From: Qipengyuania huizhouensis
GTDB lineage: Bacteria; Pseudomonadota; Alphaproteobacteria; Sphingomonadales; Sphingomonadaceae
Reading direction: 5' to 3'
Assembly: GCF_019711635.1 (NCBI RefSeq)
Contig: NZ_JAIGNT010000011.1
Span: 26,503-90,502 of the forward strand
DNA length: 64,000 nt
The position numbers were made by a program, and so were the translations under genes. The notes beneath the pieces were generated by a model. That model worked only from the letters and a program-made list of their open reading frames with translations, was not told the DNA's origin and did no database searches. Below, piece by piece: positions 1 to 9,339 of the stretch; within the stretch, counting starts at the first letter, position 1, and each line of letters begins with the position of its first letter.

Positions 1-1409
1 TCGACCATCAAGCCGAACGGCAGGAAGGCTACCTTGTCCATGGCCTGCCGAAGCAGGAGGCCGATGTCCTTGTCAGCGCTCGGAACCTCGCCGGGCTCGA
101 GCATATCGATTTGAACGAGGTATTCGGGCGTGATCGACAGCGCGATCATATCGCCGATCGCTTCGTGGAAGCCGTCGTTTGCGCCATTGAGATGGAGATA
201 ATCCTGCTCGTTATAGGCGCGCTGGTAGTAATTGTGTCCAAGCTCGTGATGGATCGTGACGAAATCGTCGGCATTGCGCTTGATGCACATCTTGATCCGC
301 AAATCGTCGACATTGTCGACGTCCCATGCGCTGGCATGGCACACCACTTCACGGTCCGCCGGCTTGGTGAACATGCTGCGTTCCCAGAAGGTTTCGGGCA
401 GCGCTTCGAAGCCGAGCGATGAGAAAAACTGCTCGCCGACCTTGACCATTTCCCGCTCGTCATAACCCTTCTGCTCGATCAGTTCGGTCAGGTCATAGCC
501 GATATCACCAGCCCCCTCGGGAGCGACCACAGGATAGATATTACCCCATTCCTGTGCCCACATATTGCCGAGCAGGTCGGCGCGGATCGGGCCGGTCTCG
601 GGCTGGATCTCGTCGCCGTATTTCTCGTTCAGCTTCGACCGCACATAGGTGTGAAGCGCCATGTAAAGCGGCTTGACCTCCTGCCACATCCGCTCGGTCT
701 CTGCGGCGAACTGGTCGGGATCCATATCATAGTTGGAGCGCCACATGGCACCGAGGTCGGAAAAGCCGAGTTCCTTGGCGCCTTCGTTGGCGATGCCCGT
801 CATGCGCAGATAATCTTCACGCATCGGCGCACCGACATTGTTGTGCCAGCTGGCCCACATTTCCTGCAATTCCGCAGGCGTGCGTTCAAGATTGCCCATT
901 TCCGCCTCGATATCCGAGCCGGAGATTTCCTCGCCATTCAGCGTGCCCTTGCCCTTACCGTAAGCCGAGCCAAGGGCCGTGGCGATCTCGTTCAGTTCGG
1001 TGGCAGCGCCATCGCGCACCGGCGCAGGCATGACGATGCCATTGCGCAGCATGTCCAGCTTCCGAGCGACTTCGGGATCGAGACCCTCGACACGCGCATA
1101 TTCCGCAGCCTTGTTGGCATAAGCGACCGACTTTTGCGTCGAATCCGCGCCGTATTTCGCGGCGAGCATGTCGCTGTCATGGACGATATAGGTCGAATTC
1201 AACCAAAGAACCCGCCCATATTCTACCGAGAAATCGAACAGGTCCTTCTCTACCATGGCGACCCAGTCAGCCGCACCCTGCGGCGTCATGGGATATGCTT
1301 CATCAGCCGCGGCTACCGGGGCCAACGGGGCCACCGGTTCTGCATTTGCAGTCGTGCAGGCTGCAAGCGATATGGCAAGCGCGGACAAGGCGACGGGGGC
1401 GAACTTCAT
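1..1409 (-). CDS. M2-family (ACE-like) zinc peptidyl-dipeptidase, lipoprotein, 3' part outside window
   Basis: The frame runs off the window edge, so about 469 residues of the N-terminal part are visible. It starts with a lipoprotein signal (MKFAPVALSALAISLAAC, acylated Cys about residue 18). The zinc site HELGH is at about residues 388-392 (bases 225-251), followed by the M2 second-ligand region GFHEAIGDM. These are hallmarks of angiotensin-converting-enzyme-type dipeptidyl carboxypeptidases, which remove C-terminal dipeptides, here probably in the periplasm. A good ribosome site (GGGAGGA) precedes the ATG. It lies 69 bp downstream of an alpha/beta hydrolase on the same strand. The family call is firm; the substrate is unknown. 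Confidence 0.93.
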   Translation of the reverse strand, partial: MKFAPVALSALAISLAACTTANAEPVAPLAPVAAADEAYPMTPQGAADWVAMVEKDLFDFSVEYGRVLWLNSTYIVHDSDMLAAKYGADSTQKSVAYANKAAEYARVEGLDPEVARKLDMLRNGIVMPAPVRDGAATELNEIATALGSAYGKGKGTLNGEEISGSDIEAEMGNLERTPAELQEMWASWHNNVGAPMREDYLRMTGIANEGAKELGFSDLGAMWRSNYDMDPDQFAAETERMWQEVKPLYMALHTYVRSKLNEKYGDEIQPETGPIRADLLGNMWAQEWGNIYPVVAPEGAGDIGYDLTELIEQKGYDEREMVKVGEQFFSSLGFEALPETFWERSMFTKPADREVVCHASAWDVDNVDDLRIKMCIKRNADDFVTIHHELGHNYYQRAYNEQDYLHLNGANDGFHEAIGDMIALSITPEYLVQIDMLEPGEVPSADKDIGLLLRQAMDKVAFLPFGLMV

Positions 1410-1478
1410 AGGACATTCCTCCCTGGGAATTGGATATGTTTTCGTTGACTGCCGGATTGCACCTGCAACGATGTGGAA

Positions 1479-2234
1479 TCAAGCCGGATTGCCCAGCCAA
1501 TCCGCCATTGCCTGCCCGAGATCAGGCTTCGTCACGCTCCACATATGGGTTCCGGGCACTTCTACATATGTCGCATCTGGCAGCAATTGCGCCAGTTCTT
1601 CAGCCGATCCATTATCACGATCTTCGTCCCCGCAAACGACAAGAGCAGGAATGGTAATATTGGCGAGCTTGGCGAGATCGAGGTCTGGCATCGTGTCCAG
1701 CAGCATGCGCGCGGCAATCCGGTCTACACCCTGAGATTTCAGGAATTGCATCGAGAAATAGGCGGGATCGCCCCGCGGAATATTCTCGAATTCGTCAATC
1801 ACTCGCTTGAAATACGCCGAACGTTTCTCCCATTCACCCAGTCCCGCAGTTCCCATTCCGCCAACGATCAATCGAGCCGGATGAATCACGCCATGCGCCA
1901 CGGCATGGAGAGCGGTGCGCGCACCGAGCGAGAAACCGCCCAGGTCGTAATCCTCGATCGCCAGATGTTCTATCAGTGCGGCAACGTCGCGCACGAGTAC
2001 ATTTTTCGGATATGCAGCCTTGTCGTGAGGCGCTTCGCTTTCGCCGTGAACGCGAAAGTCGAGCATCAACACTTCATAGCCACGTTCGGCGATAAGCTGC
2101 GCGTGCCCCCATTTTATCCAGTTCATTTCCGCGCTGGAGAATAGCCCGTGGAGCAGGACAAGCGGCCTGCCTTCGCCCGTCCGATGAAGAGCGAGCCGCG
2201 TGCCGTCGAAACTCTCGAATGTTTCCATTTTCAT
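1479..2234 (-). CDS. alpha/beta-fold hydrolase
   Basis: About 251 residues with the full alpha/beta hydrolase signature: oxyanion-hole LLHG near residues 27-30, nucleophile elbow GGFSLGA with Ser102, an acid Asp in CGDEDRD (203-205) and the catalytic His in GTHMWS (His230). The chosen ATG at 2234 overlaps the upstream gene's stop as ATGA, implying translational coupling; an upstream GTG at 2267 is possible but lies deeper in the neighbour. No signal peptide, so probably cytosolic. It follows a DsbA-fold isomerase, which hints at ring-cleavage or detoxification chemistry, but the substrate cannot be read from sequence. Confidence 0.9.
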   Translation of the reverse strand: MKMETFESFDGTRLALHRTGEGRPLVLLHGLFSSAEMNWIKWGHAQLIAERGYEVLMLDFRVHGESEAPHDKAAYPKNVLVRDVAALIEHLAIEDYDLGGFSLGARTALHAVAHGVIHPARLIVGGMGTAGLGEWEKRSAYFKRVIDEFENIPRGDPAYFSMQFLKSQGVDRIAARMLLDTMPDLDLAKLANITIPALVVCGDEDRDNGSAEELAQLLPDATYVEVPGTHMWSVTKPDLGQAMADWLGNPA

Positions 2235-2878
2235 CGCTTCTGCAATCCCTTCTGTTCCATGCGCCACTTGGCCATTTCTATGCGGTCCTGCCCGAAGAAG
2301 GGTTCGCCGTCGAAAACGAGAGTGGGCACACCCCAGTGCCCGGCCTTTTCGAGAGCATCCTGATTGGCGGCAATCTCGGCATCGAGCGCCTCTCCTTCTC
2401 CCTGAACCTCTGCGATGATTTCCTCGACGCCCAGCCCGGCCGCCTCGATGGCCCGTTCCAGATGGCCACCCTCATGCCAGTTTTCCTGGCCACCCCAGAT
2501 CATACGACCCGCCTCTGCGGCAAAGACGAGGCCCACACCGCGGCGTGCGGCGGCCTGCCCCATCCGCGTTACGCGGCGGATGTAGGGTTGGTCCTCGGCA
2601 ATCTGCCGGGTCGCCATGTCCTGTATAATCGGATCGGGCCGCGGGGCGCCGAAAGGGATGCTGTGAAACTGTGCCACGCGCAGCATATCGCGCATCGTGT
2701 AGCCGAGCCAGTTCGGATGGTTCCGTTCGAAGAAATCGGGCTGCCGGATCGCCAGCGGATAAACCGGTCTCAAGGCAATCTTGAGATCGAATTCTTCCGT
2801 CATCGCCCGGTATCGACCGACAGACAAATAGCTATAGGGCGATCGGAAACTGAAATAGAGTTCTGCGGTCAGGGTCAT
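2231..2878 (-). CDS. 2-hydroxychromene-2-carboxylate isomerase-like (DsbA/GST-kappa fold) protein
   Basis: 215 residues, the usual length for this family. The N-terminus YFSFRSPYSYL contains the conserved Ser (residue 13) that contacts glutathione in HCCA isomerases and GST kappa enzymes, replacing the CxxC of true disulfide oxidoreductases. The C-terminal GVPTLVFDGEPFFGQDRIEM is the typical closing segment of the thioredoxin fold. In naphthalene and other aromatic pathways such proteins isomerise chromene carboxylates with glutathione. Here no ring-cleavage operon is seen, so a general glutathione-dependent role is as likely. Its stop overlaps the hydrolase start (ATGA). Confidence 0.88.
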   Translation of the reverse strand: MTLTAELYFSFRSPYSYLSVGRYRAMTEEFDLKIALRPVYPLAIRQPDFFERNHPNWLGYTMRDMLRVAQFHSIPFGAPRPDPIIQDMATRQIAEDQPYIRRVTRMGQAAARRGVGLVFAAEAGRMIWGGQENWHEGGHLERAIEAAGLGVEEIIAEVQGEGEALDAEIAANQDALEKAGHWGVPTLVFDGEPFFGQDRIEMAKWRMEQKGLQKR

Positions 2879-2903
2879 TGCGCCCTTATACGCAGCAGCG
2901 CAC

Positions 2904-3485
2904 TCAGCGAAAGAAGCAGGTCACACCTGCTGCCAACGCCGTAATCGTCCCATCCGTCTCGCTACCTTCGAAGAAGCCGGTGATCATGCCGTAGTCCGCA
3001 CTCTGGTACTGGAACTCACCCTCCAGCGTGCTGCCGGTGATTACCTGTACCGGTCGCTCGTCGCGCAACTCGGCCATCGTCGCGCCGGTCTGCACCCCGT
3101 CGGAAGTCACCACACCCTCGCCCTCGCCCACGAACCAGCCGACGAAGCGATTGTCCTGATAGGCCACCTGAAGCGGGCCGGCCTGGGAAAAATCGGTAGG
3201 GCCAGCGCCGCATTCGTCGTTCGTGGTCTTCCCGGGCTCGGCCCCGAATGCCGTAGTCAGAAGCGCATCGACTTCGCCACGCGGTGTTCCAAACCGCGGC
3301 GCTTCGCGGGATTGCCCCCTGCCGATCGCGAGCCCATTGGCGTCGACAACGACTTTTGCCGCTGAAACAACCGCGTCATTCCCTTGATCGGCAGCGGTCG
3401 TCGAATCGGATGAACTTCCTTCTGCGCCCGGACCGCAAGCGGCAAGGAACAGAAGAGAGGCGAGAGCAAGGCTTTTGCGGATCAT
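2904..3485 (-). CDS. putative lipoprotein of unknown function
   Basis: 193 residues with a clear lipoprotein signal, MIRKSLALASLLFLAAC, acylation at about Cys17, then a Gly/Ser/Asp-rich linker. The rest contains paired cysteines (DECGAGPTDF and a C-terminal VTCFFR) that could form a disulfide in the periplasm. No family is recognised. The start codon overlaps the asd stop as ATGA, so it is co-translated with asd. Genes of this kind are common beside unrelated housekeeping genes in this order, so the pairing with asd need not be functional. Confidence 0.8.
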   Translation of the reverse strand: MIRKSLALASLLFLAACGPGAEGSSSDSTTAADQGNDAVVSAAKVVVDANGLAIGRGQSREAPRFGTPRGEVDALLTTAFGAEPGKTTNDECGAGPTDFSQAGPLQVAYQDNRFVGWFVGEGEGVVTSDGVQTGATMAELRDERPVQVITGSTLEGEFQYQSADYGMITGFFEGSETDGTITALAAGVTCFFR

Positions 3486-4507
3486 CCCTTCTTAAGGCAT
3501 TCACGCCCCAGTAGTTCCGCGATCTGTACCGCATTCAGCGCCGCACCCTTGCGCAAATTGTCGGACACGCACCAGAGTGCAATGCCATTGTCGACTGTCG
3601 GGTCGTCCCGCACGCGGCTGATGTAGGTGGCGCTGTCGCCCGCGCTCTCGACCGGGGTGACGTATCCCTCGTCCTCCCGCTTGTCGATCAGCATGATACC
3701 GGGTGCTTCGCGCAGGATCTCCTGCGCCTGCTCGGCCGAAAGCTCGTTCTCGAATTCGATATTCACGCTTTCGGAATGGCCGACGAATACCGGCACGCGC
3801 ACGCAGGTGGCGTTGAGCTTGATCTTGGGATCGAGGATCTTCTTCGTCTCGACCATCATCTTCCACTCTTCCTTGGTGGAGCCATCGTCCATGAAGACGT
3901 CGATATGCGGAATGACGTTGAAGGCGATCTGCTTGGTGAATTTTTCCGGCACCACCGGATCACCAACGAAAATAGCCCGGCTCTGCTGGAACAGTTCGTC
4001 CATGCCCGCCTTGCCCGCGCCCGAAACCGACTGGTAGGTCGAGACGATCACTCGCTTGATCGTCGCCGCATCGTGCAGCGGCTTGAGCGCCACCACCAAC
4101 TGCGCGGTCGAGCAGTTGGGATTGGCAATGATGTTGCGCTTCTTGTAATCGTGGATCGCGTCGGGGTTCACTTCGGGCACGATCAACGGCACGTCCGGGT
4201 CCATCCGGTAGAGTGAGCTGTTGTCGATCACCACGCAGCCAGCCGCTGCGGCCTTGGGCGCATATTCCTTTGCGGGTCCACTACCTGCAGCGAACAGGGC
4301 GATGTCCCAACCGAACCAGTCGAAATGCTCGATGTTCTTGCACTTGAGCATCTTGCCGGTGTCACCGAATTCGACTTCGGTGCCGTGCGAGCGCGAGCTT
4401 GCGACCGCGGCCACCTCGTCACACGGGAATTCGCGCTCGGCGAGAACCTGCATTATTTCGCGTCCGACATTCCCGGTCGCGCCGACTACGGCAACTCGAT
4501 AACCCAA
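3482..4507 (-). CDS. asd: aspartate-semialdehyde dehydrogenase
   Basis: 341 residues. It reduces aspartyl phosphate to aspartate semialdehyde with NADPH, the branch point to lysine/diaminopimelate, threonine and methionine. The N-terminal nucleotide loop is VVGATGNVGREI; the active-site cysteine is in IANPNCSTAQ (Cys132) and the catalytic histidine in FVGHSES (His243). The start appears to be a TTG at 4507: it places the Rossmann strand at the N-terminus and is preceded by GGAGAAG at a good distance, with no alternative ATG nearby. A plausible promoter is seen just upstream. It is co-translated with the lipoprotein gene. Confidence 0.96.
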   Translation of the reverse strand: MGYRVAVVGATGNVGREIMQVLAEREFPCDEVAAVASSRSHGTEVEFGDTGKMLKCKNIEHFDWFGWDIALFAAGSGPAKEYAPKAAAAGCVVIDNSSLYRMDPDVPLIVPEVNPDAIHDYKKRNIIANPNCSTAQLVVALKPLHDAATIKRVIVSTYQSVSGAGKAGMDELFQQSRAIFVGDPVVPEKFTKQIAFNVIPHIDVFMDDGSTKEEWKMMVETKKILDPKIKLNATCVRVPVFVGHSESVNIEFENELSAEQAQEILREAPGIMLIDKREDEGYVTPVESAGDSATYISRVRDDPTVDNGIALWCVSDNLRKGAALNAVQIAELLGRECLKKG

Positions 4508-4535
4508 TTCACTTCTCCAAGATCGCTGTGCCGCC

Positions 4536-4563
4536 GAGATAGCGATTGGCCGCGCGCCCGCAA
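4536..4563 (-). promoter_or_regulatory. candidate asd promoter
   Basis: On the minus strand: TTGCGG, 16-bp spacer, TATCTC, about 30 bp before the TTG start of asd. It resembles other promoter candidates here in having a TTG-type -35 and a TA-type -10 followed by GC-rich sequence. Inferred from sequence only. Confidence 0.4.
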
Positions 4564-4592
4564 GCGCACATTCGGTTGCGGCCCATAAATTC

Positions 4593-6836
4593 CTATTTCG
4601 GCGGTGTGACCCCGTGATGCTCTAGAAAGCGGAACACGGTATTGTAGCGATGCGGCGAAATCTGTTCGCCCGAGACGCGGTGCGTGTAGCCCGGGTACAG
4701 CATCATCTCGAACGGCACATTACCTTCCTGCATGGCAGAAATGACCTCGGTGGCGTTTTCGAACACCACATTGTCGTCGGCCATGCCGTGGATGAGCAGC
4801 AGGGGATCGGCGATCTTGGTTGCATCCGGAATGGCGGAGGCCGCTTCATAGGCCTCCGCATCATCCTGCGGCGTGCCCATGTAGCGTTCGGTGTAGTGCG
4901 TATCGTAAAGCTCCCAGCGCGTTACCGGCGCTCCGGAAATGCCGGCCGCATATAGCCCCGGATCGGCTTGGAGCTGTTTCAGCGTCATGTAGCCGCCGTA
5001 GGACCAGCCATCGATGGCGATCTTGTCAGGATCGACGAAGTCGAGCGTCTTGAGGTATTCCGCCCCCGCCTTCTGATCCCGCACTTCAACGCTTCCCATG
5101 GCGCGGTAGATCGGCTGCTCGAAGGCGACACCGCGATTGGCGCTGCCGCGATTGTCGAGGGCGAACCAGATATAGCCTTTGTCGACGATTGCCTGGCGCA
5201 GCGCGCCGTTCCAGCCCTTGTTGACGATCTGCGGCCCGGGGCCGCCATAGTGGTAGAAATAAACCGGATAGCGTTTGCCGGGCTCCATTACGGGGGTGAC
5301 CATCTCCCAATGGAGCGGAGTGCCATCCTCGGCAGAAATCGTTCCATATTGCGTCGGCCGATGGCTCGCGAGGAACGAGGTATAGGGATGGCCTGCATCA
5401 AGCCTGTTCTCCTCGATCCAGGCGAGACGCTTGCCGGTCGCATCGGCGATATAGCTCTGCGGCGGCGTGTCATCGTTCGAGCGGCTGATAAGCAGCGTCT
5501 GCCCCTTGCCATCCATGCTGACGGAATGGGTGTAGGCCGGATCGGTCAGCAGGGCAGGCTCGCCCGGACCGGTCAGGTCGAGCGAATATACCTGCTGTGC
5601 AAGCACATCTTCTTTCGTGGCGGTGAAAAATATCCGGCCTGCTTGCTGATCCACTCCGACAAGTTTGGTCACGACCCATTCGCCATCGGTCAACTGGGTC
5701 CAACCGCCATCGTTGAAGCGGTATAGGTGGCCGTATCCGTCACGTTCCGACCACCAGATCAGGCTGCCATCGTCGAGCCATTTGTAGTTGTCGGAAAGAT
5801 TGATCCAGTAGTCGTCGATCGCCGCGCGCTCGGTAAAGACCGCCTCACTAGCTCCGGTCGCGGGATCGACCCGCAATACGTCGAGCACAGTCTGCTCACG
5901 GTTCTGCCGCTGGACGTAGATCGCACTTCCATCCGGTGCCCAGTCGACCCGGGCGAGATAGATGTCGGAATTGTCACCCAGATCGACCTTCACCCGGTTT
6001 CCGCCATCGGGATCCATGACGTAGAGGTCTACCACGGCATTGGCGCTGCCCGCCACCGGATAGCGCTGGTCGAAAACTTCGGTGCCGGTTGCGCCGATAG
6101 CCGCGCGGGTAACGATGCCAACATCGCTTTCGTCGAAACGCTCTACTGCAATGCGGCGCTCATTGGGGCTCCACCAATAGCCGGTGTTGCGGCCCATCTC
6201 TTCCTGGGCGACGAATTCGGCTTCGCCCCAGCGCACCGCTTCGCTTTCCTGCGGAGTTATTGGGGCTGCCTCTCCCGCCACCTTCCCAACCCAAAGCTGG
6301 CGGTCGCGCACGAAGCTGAGGAAATTCCCTTCCGGACTTAGCGCCGGATTGAGTTCGCTTTCCTCAGTGTCCGTTAGACGGGATACCGTACCATCCAGCC
6401 CGGCCAGATAGAGATCCCCGTCGAGCGGCACGAGGATGGCTTCCCCGTTCGACGTCCATTCGTAGCTGATAATGCCCGAGAGATCGCCCACGCGTGCGCG
6501 TTCGCGCTGCATCTTTTCTTCTTCGGACAGGTCGCGGCCCGAGCCAACTTCTTCGCTGTCGACCAGCATCGACCACTCTCCGCTTTCACGGTCGAAAGCC
6601 CAGAGGTCGTAGCGCGAGCGGTCATCCTCGCGGTTGCGCAATACCGTGAGATAGCGGCCATCGGGCGACAATTTTGCCTGCCTTGGGCTTGGCCCGTCGA
6701 GACTGGGCGAGGCGAAGACTCGCTCGAAGGTCAGGTCCATAGCGGTCTCCTGCGATGCAGTGTGGTGGTCGGCGAGTGCCGGGGTTGCGAGACAGGTGCC
6801 GAGCGCGAGGGCTGCGGCGAGGCTGATCGACTTCAT
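4593..6836 (-). CDS. S9-family (DPP-IV-like) prolyl oligopeptidase, secreted
   Basis: 747 residues from the ATG at 6836, preceded by GGGAGAG; a longer reading from 6914 is unlikely because a cleavable signal peptide (MKSISLAAALALGTCLATPALA) begins at the internal ATG. The N-terminal two thirds is a beta-propeller (DPP-IV N domain); the C-terminal third is an alpha/beta hydrolase with nucleophile GWSYGGYM (Ser about 612), an acid Asp in MADDNV (about 687) and His in GYTHRV (about 719). Such enzymes clip X-Pro dipeptides from peptide N-termini in the periplasm or outside. It is transcribed alone, upstream of asd but separated by the asd promoter region. Confidence 0.95.
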   Translation of the reverse strand: MKSISLAAALALGTCLATPALADHHTASQETAMDLTFERVFASPSLDGPSPRQAKLSPDGRYLTVLRNREDDRSRYDLWAFDRESGEWSMLVDSEEVGSGRDLSEEEKMQRERARVGDLSGIISYEWTSNGEAILVPLDGDLYLAGLDGTVSRLTDTEESELNPALSPEGNFLSFVRDRQLWVGKVAGEAAPITPQESEAVRWGEAEFVAQEEMGRNTGYWWSPNERRIAVERFDESDVGIVTRAAIGATGTEVFDQRYPVAGSANAVVDLYVMDPDGGNRVKVDLGDNSDIYLARVDWAPDGSAIYVQRQNREQTVLDVLRVDPATGASEAVFTERAAIDDYWINLSDNYKWLDDGSLIWWSERDGYGHLYRFNDGGWTQLTDGEWVVTKLVGVDQQAGRIFFTATKEDVLAQQVYSLDLTGPGEPALLTDPAYTHSVSMDGKGQTLLISRSNDDTPPQSYIADATGKRLAWIEENRLDAGHPYTSFLASHRPTQYGTISAEDGTPLHWEMVTPVMEPGKRYPVYFYHYGGPGPQIVNKGWNGALRQAIVDKGYIWFALDNRGSANRGVAFEQPIYRAMGSVEVRDQKAGAEYLKTLDFVDPDKIAIDGWSYGGYMTLKQLQADPGLYAAGISGAPVTRWELYDTHYTERYMGTPQDDAEAYEAASAIPDATKIADPLLLIHGMADDNVVFENATEVISAMQEGNVPFEMMLYPGYTHRVSGEQISPHRYNTVFRFLEHHGVTPPK

Positions 6837-7070
6837 GTTCTCTCCCGAAGGTTGGTGACAGGTCTCCTCGCAACCGCGTTTGCAGAAAGCAAGCCGCGAG
6901 ACCGCGCCACCCAATTCATGCCTAATTTCGGGTTAAGCGCGCTTCCTTAAATTCTTTTAAGGCACGGCTGTCAGAAGCTGGATTGTCACCGGATGCCATT
7001 TCTGGCTCACAGGCTTCCGGCGGCATCAAGACCGGGCCAATTTCGGCTCATCATGATCCCCACGTGACAA
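6837..7070. other. intergenic region upstream of the S9 peptidase; possible small RNA
   Basis: No protein gene is supported. It holds the peptidase 5' region, a perfect 7-bp inverted repeat with a 4-nt loop (6945-6962, CCTTAAA/TTTAAGG), and a longer imperfect stem (6989-6997 with 7012-7020, CCGGA-GCC/GGC-TCCGG). On the plus strand this stem sits just ahead of strong terminator-like hairpins, so a short structured plus-strand transcript (about 6985-7100) is conceivable. This is inference. Confidence 0.3.
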
Positions 7071-7185
7071 GGGCGGTGCTTTCAGGAGCACCGCCCTTAT
7101 TTTCGGGCTCCTTTGGGGCGGTGCTTTCAGGAGCATCGCCTTTATTTTGAGGTCCTTTGGGGCGGCGCTTTCAGGAGCACCGCCC
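7071..7185 (+). repeat. three tandem ~45-bp terminator-like hairpin repeats
   Basis: Copies begin at 7071, 7116 and 7160. Each has the arms GGGCGGTGCT and AGCACCGCCC around a constant loop TTCAGG. Copy 1 is perfect; copies 2 and 3 carry one weakened pair each. On the plus strand each stem is followed by a T-rich tract (TTATTTT, TTATTTT, GATTTT), the layout of an intrinsic terminator facing right. On the minus strand there is no T tract, so they do not look like rplS terminators. No plus-strand gene precedes them. Confidence 0.75.
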
Positions 7186-7203
7186 TGATTTTGCAATTGC
7201 CCA

Positions 7204-7231
7204 AAGAAAAAGGCGGCCCCGCAGGACCGCC
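7204..7231 (-). terminator. intrinsic terminator of the trmD-rplS operon
   Basis: Reading on the minus strand, the stem GGCGGTCC/GGGCCGCC with a TGCG loop is followed by TTTTTCTTT, 24 bp after the rplS stop. The same GGCGGTCCTGCGGGGCCGCC core recurs after rpsD. Confidence 0.85.
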
Positions 7232-7254
7232 TTCCCTGTTCGCTGAAGCGAGGC

Positions 7255-7623
7255 TTACGCCTTGGGCGCGTTGTCGCGGCGTTCCGCGATGCGCGCGCGC
7301 TTGCCGGTGCGGCCGCGCAGGTAATAAAGCTTCGCACGACGCACGATACCGCGGCGGACCACGGTGATGTTGTCGACGATCGGCGAATACAGCGGGAACA
7401 CACGTTCCACGCCTTCGCCGAACGAAAGCTTGCGGACGGTGAAGTTGCTGCCCATGCCGCGGTTCGAGCGGGCAATGACAACGCCTTCGAAATTCTGAAT
7501 ACGCTCGCGGGTACCTTCGACAACCTTCACACCGACGCGGACGGTATCGCCTGCACGGAAATCGGGAATGTCCTTGCCGAGGTTTTCAATCGCTTCGGCT
7601 TCGAGCTGCTGGATCAGGTTCAT
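7255..7623 (-). CDS. rplS: 50S ribosomal protein L19
   Basis: 122 residues, normal for bL19. The start [12 protein letters not shown], the central FRAGDTVRV, and [16 protein letters not shown] all match L19, which sits at the 30S-50S interface near bridge B6/B8. It is the last gene of the trmD-rplS pair, its ATG overlapping the trmD stop (ATGA). A strong terminator follows. Confidence 0.98.
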   Translation of the reverse strand: MNLIQQLEAEAIENLGKDIPDFRAGDTVRVGVKVVEGTRERIQNFEGVVIARSNRGMGSNFTVRKLSFGEGVERVFPLYSPIVDNITVVRRGIVRRAKLYYLRGRTGKRARIAERRDNAPKA

Positions 7624-8363
7624 TTGCCTGGTCTTCCTGGTTCTTCATGCCGCGCGCCAGAGGCAGGCTGGTCCCGAACGCCACTATAGCGTTCCCAAAG
7701 GTCCGGCCTGCGTAACCGTGTGTCTTCTTCGCTCCTTGCCTTGCGCCAAGCAGCGATTTTCGCATGATCCCCCGATCGCAGCACTTCAGGGATCGTGCGC
7801 CCTTCCCATTCCTGAGGTCGGGTATATTGCGGATATTCGATGAGGCCGTTTTCGTAGGACTCTTCGACTCCGCTATCGGGCGCGCCCATTACTCCGGGAA
7901 GCAGCCGAATGCAAGCATCGAGAATCGCCAGCGCTGCGGGCTCTCCGCCCGACAGGACGATATCGGCAAGGCTGACCTGTTCGATCTGCGGATAGCGTTC
8001 GAAAATCCGCTCGTCGAAACCCTCGAACCGGCCACAGAGTATTGCGACGCCGGGACCTGCGGCAATCTCGCGGATGCGGGCCTGCGTGATCGGTTTGCCG
8101 CGCGGCGTCATGGCAAGGACCGGCCTGCCCTCGCCCACGCTTTCTATCGCCGATCCGATCACATCGGGTTTGAGCACCATGCCCGCGCCGCCACCGGCAG
8201 GAGTATCATCGACCGTACGGTGCCGGTCGGTGGCGAAGTCGCGGATCTGAACTGTTTCGCAGGTCCAATCGCCCCGATCGAGCGCACGGCCTGCAAGGGA
8301 AATGCCGAGCGATCCCGGAAACATTTCCGGATAGAGCGTCAGGATGGTGGCGGCGAAAGTCAT
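7620..8363 (-). CDS. trmD: tRNA (guanine37-N1)-methyltransferase
   Basis: 247 residues from the ATG at 8363 ([17 protein letters not shown], the family N-terminus); longer readings are not supported. TrmD uses S-adenosylmethionine to methylate G37 next to the anticodon and prevent +1 frameshifts. Trefoil-knot motifs are present: [25 protein letters not shown] and the C-terminal [17 protein letters not shown]. Normally it follows rimM directly; here a lipoprotein gene and an opposite-strand flavoprotein gene lie between them, so trmD-rplS needs its own promoter in the 55-bp gap at 8364-8418 or inside the flavoprotein gene. Confidence 0.98.
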   Translation of the reverse strand: MTFAATILTLYPEMFPGSLGISLAGRALDRGDWTCETVQIRDFATDRHRTVDDTPAGGGAGMVLKPDVIGSAIESVGEGRPVLAMTPRGKPITQARIREIAAGPGVAILCGRFEGFDERIFERYPQIEQVSLADIVLSGGEPAALAILDACIRLLPGVMGAPDSGVEESYENGLIEYPQYTRPQEWEGRTIPEVLRSGDHAKIAAWRKARSEEDTRLRRPDLWERYSGVRDQPASGARHEEPGRPGK

Positions 8364-8418
8364 CGGCGCGCCATAATCGCGCTGGCAACGCTTGGCCATC
8401 CCGTGCGTTCTCCCGCCA

Positions 8419-9339
8419 ATGACTGACAACATCGACGATTGCATCATCATCGGCGCCGGACCAGCGGGTCTGACTGCGGCGATCTACCTCGCCCGCTATT
8501 ATCTCGACATTCGCATGTTCGATTGCGGAACGAGCCGCGCGAGCTGGATTCCCACCAGCCACAACCACGCAGGCTTTCCCGAAGGCATCAACGGCAACGA
8601 ACTGCTCGACCGGATGCGCGATCAGGCAGCGAATTACGGTGCTTTGCGAGAACCGAAACGCGTCACCGACCTCTCCAAGCCCGACGAGTGCTTTACCGTG
8701 ACCTGCGGCGATGAGAGCTATCGCGCACGAACCGTTCTGCTCGCCACCGGTGTGGTCAACAACCGTCCGAAGGATATCGACGATCGGCTGCATGAGGAGG
8801 CCTTGTCACGCGGTCTCATCCGTTACTGTCCCGTTTGCGATGGCTATGAGGTGACCGACAAGAAGGTCGCCGTGATCGGCACTGGCGACGACGGCGCCGC
8901 CGAAGCCCAGTTCATCCGCACCTATACAAGCGACATCACGCTGGTGTCACCAGACGGCGATCACGACCTGTCGGAGCAATGCGAAGCCGCGCTGGACGAT
9001 GCGGGAATCGCTCGTGTTGCCGGGCCCTGCGGCGATTACGCCATCGATAACGGACGTATCGCGTTCGATACCGCTGAGGGGCGGATGGAATTCGACTCGG
9101 TCTATCCGGCTCTTGGATCCGTCATCCGGTCCGGCCTTGCCCAATCCTGCGGCGCTGCGGTCAGCGATGATGGCTGCATTCTCGTCGACGATCACCTCGA
9201 AACCGATATTCCGGGACTTTTCGCAGCCGGCGATGTCGTAATCGGGCTCGACCAGATCAGTCACGCCATGGGCCAGGCAGGCGTTGCTGCCACGACAATT
9301 CGCAACCATCTGGCTGAAAAGCGACCGCTCCGGCGTTAG
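8419..9339 (+). CDS. NAD(P)/FAD-dependent oxidoreductase, thioredoxin-reductase-like
   Basis: 306 residues from the ATG at 8419. The N-terminal FAD loop is [12 protein letters not shown], the redox pair is CPVCDGYE (Cys137/Cys140), a second nucleotide loop [13 protein letters not shown] follows, and the C-terminal FAD motif is GLFAAGDVV. This is the low-molecular-weight thioredoxin reductase architecture, but the CPVC active site and [10 protein letters not shown] region are those of thioredoxin-reductase-like enzymes with uncertain partners rather than TrxB proper. It faces away from trmD and its stop overlaps the stop of the convergent lipoprotein gene by 4 bp (TTAG). Confidence 0.9.
   Translation: MTDNIDDCIIIGAGPAGLTAAIYLARYYLDIRMFDCGTSRASWIPTSHNHAGFPEGINGNELLDRMRDQAANYGALREPKRVTDLSKPDECFTVTCGDESYRARTVLLATGVVNNRPKDIDDRLHEEALSRGLIRYCPVCDGYEVTDKKVAVIGTGDDGAAEAQFIRTYTSDITLVSPDGDHDLSEQCEAALDDAGIARVAGPCGDYAIDNGRIAFDTAEGRMEFDSVYPALGSVIRSGLAQSCGAAVSDDGCILVDDHLETDIPGLFAAGDVVIGLDQISHAMGQAGVAATTIRNHLAEKRPLRR

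Noticed and set aside
7026..7523. Minus-strand open frame with repeated LLKAPP motifs
   Set aside because: The repeats are the translation of the tandem hairpins; the rest is antisense-frame rplS.
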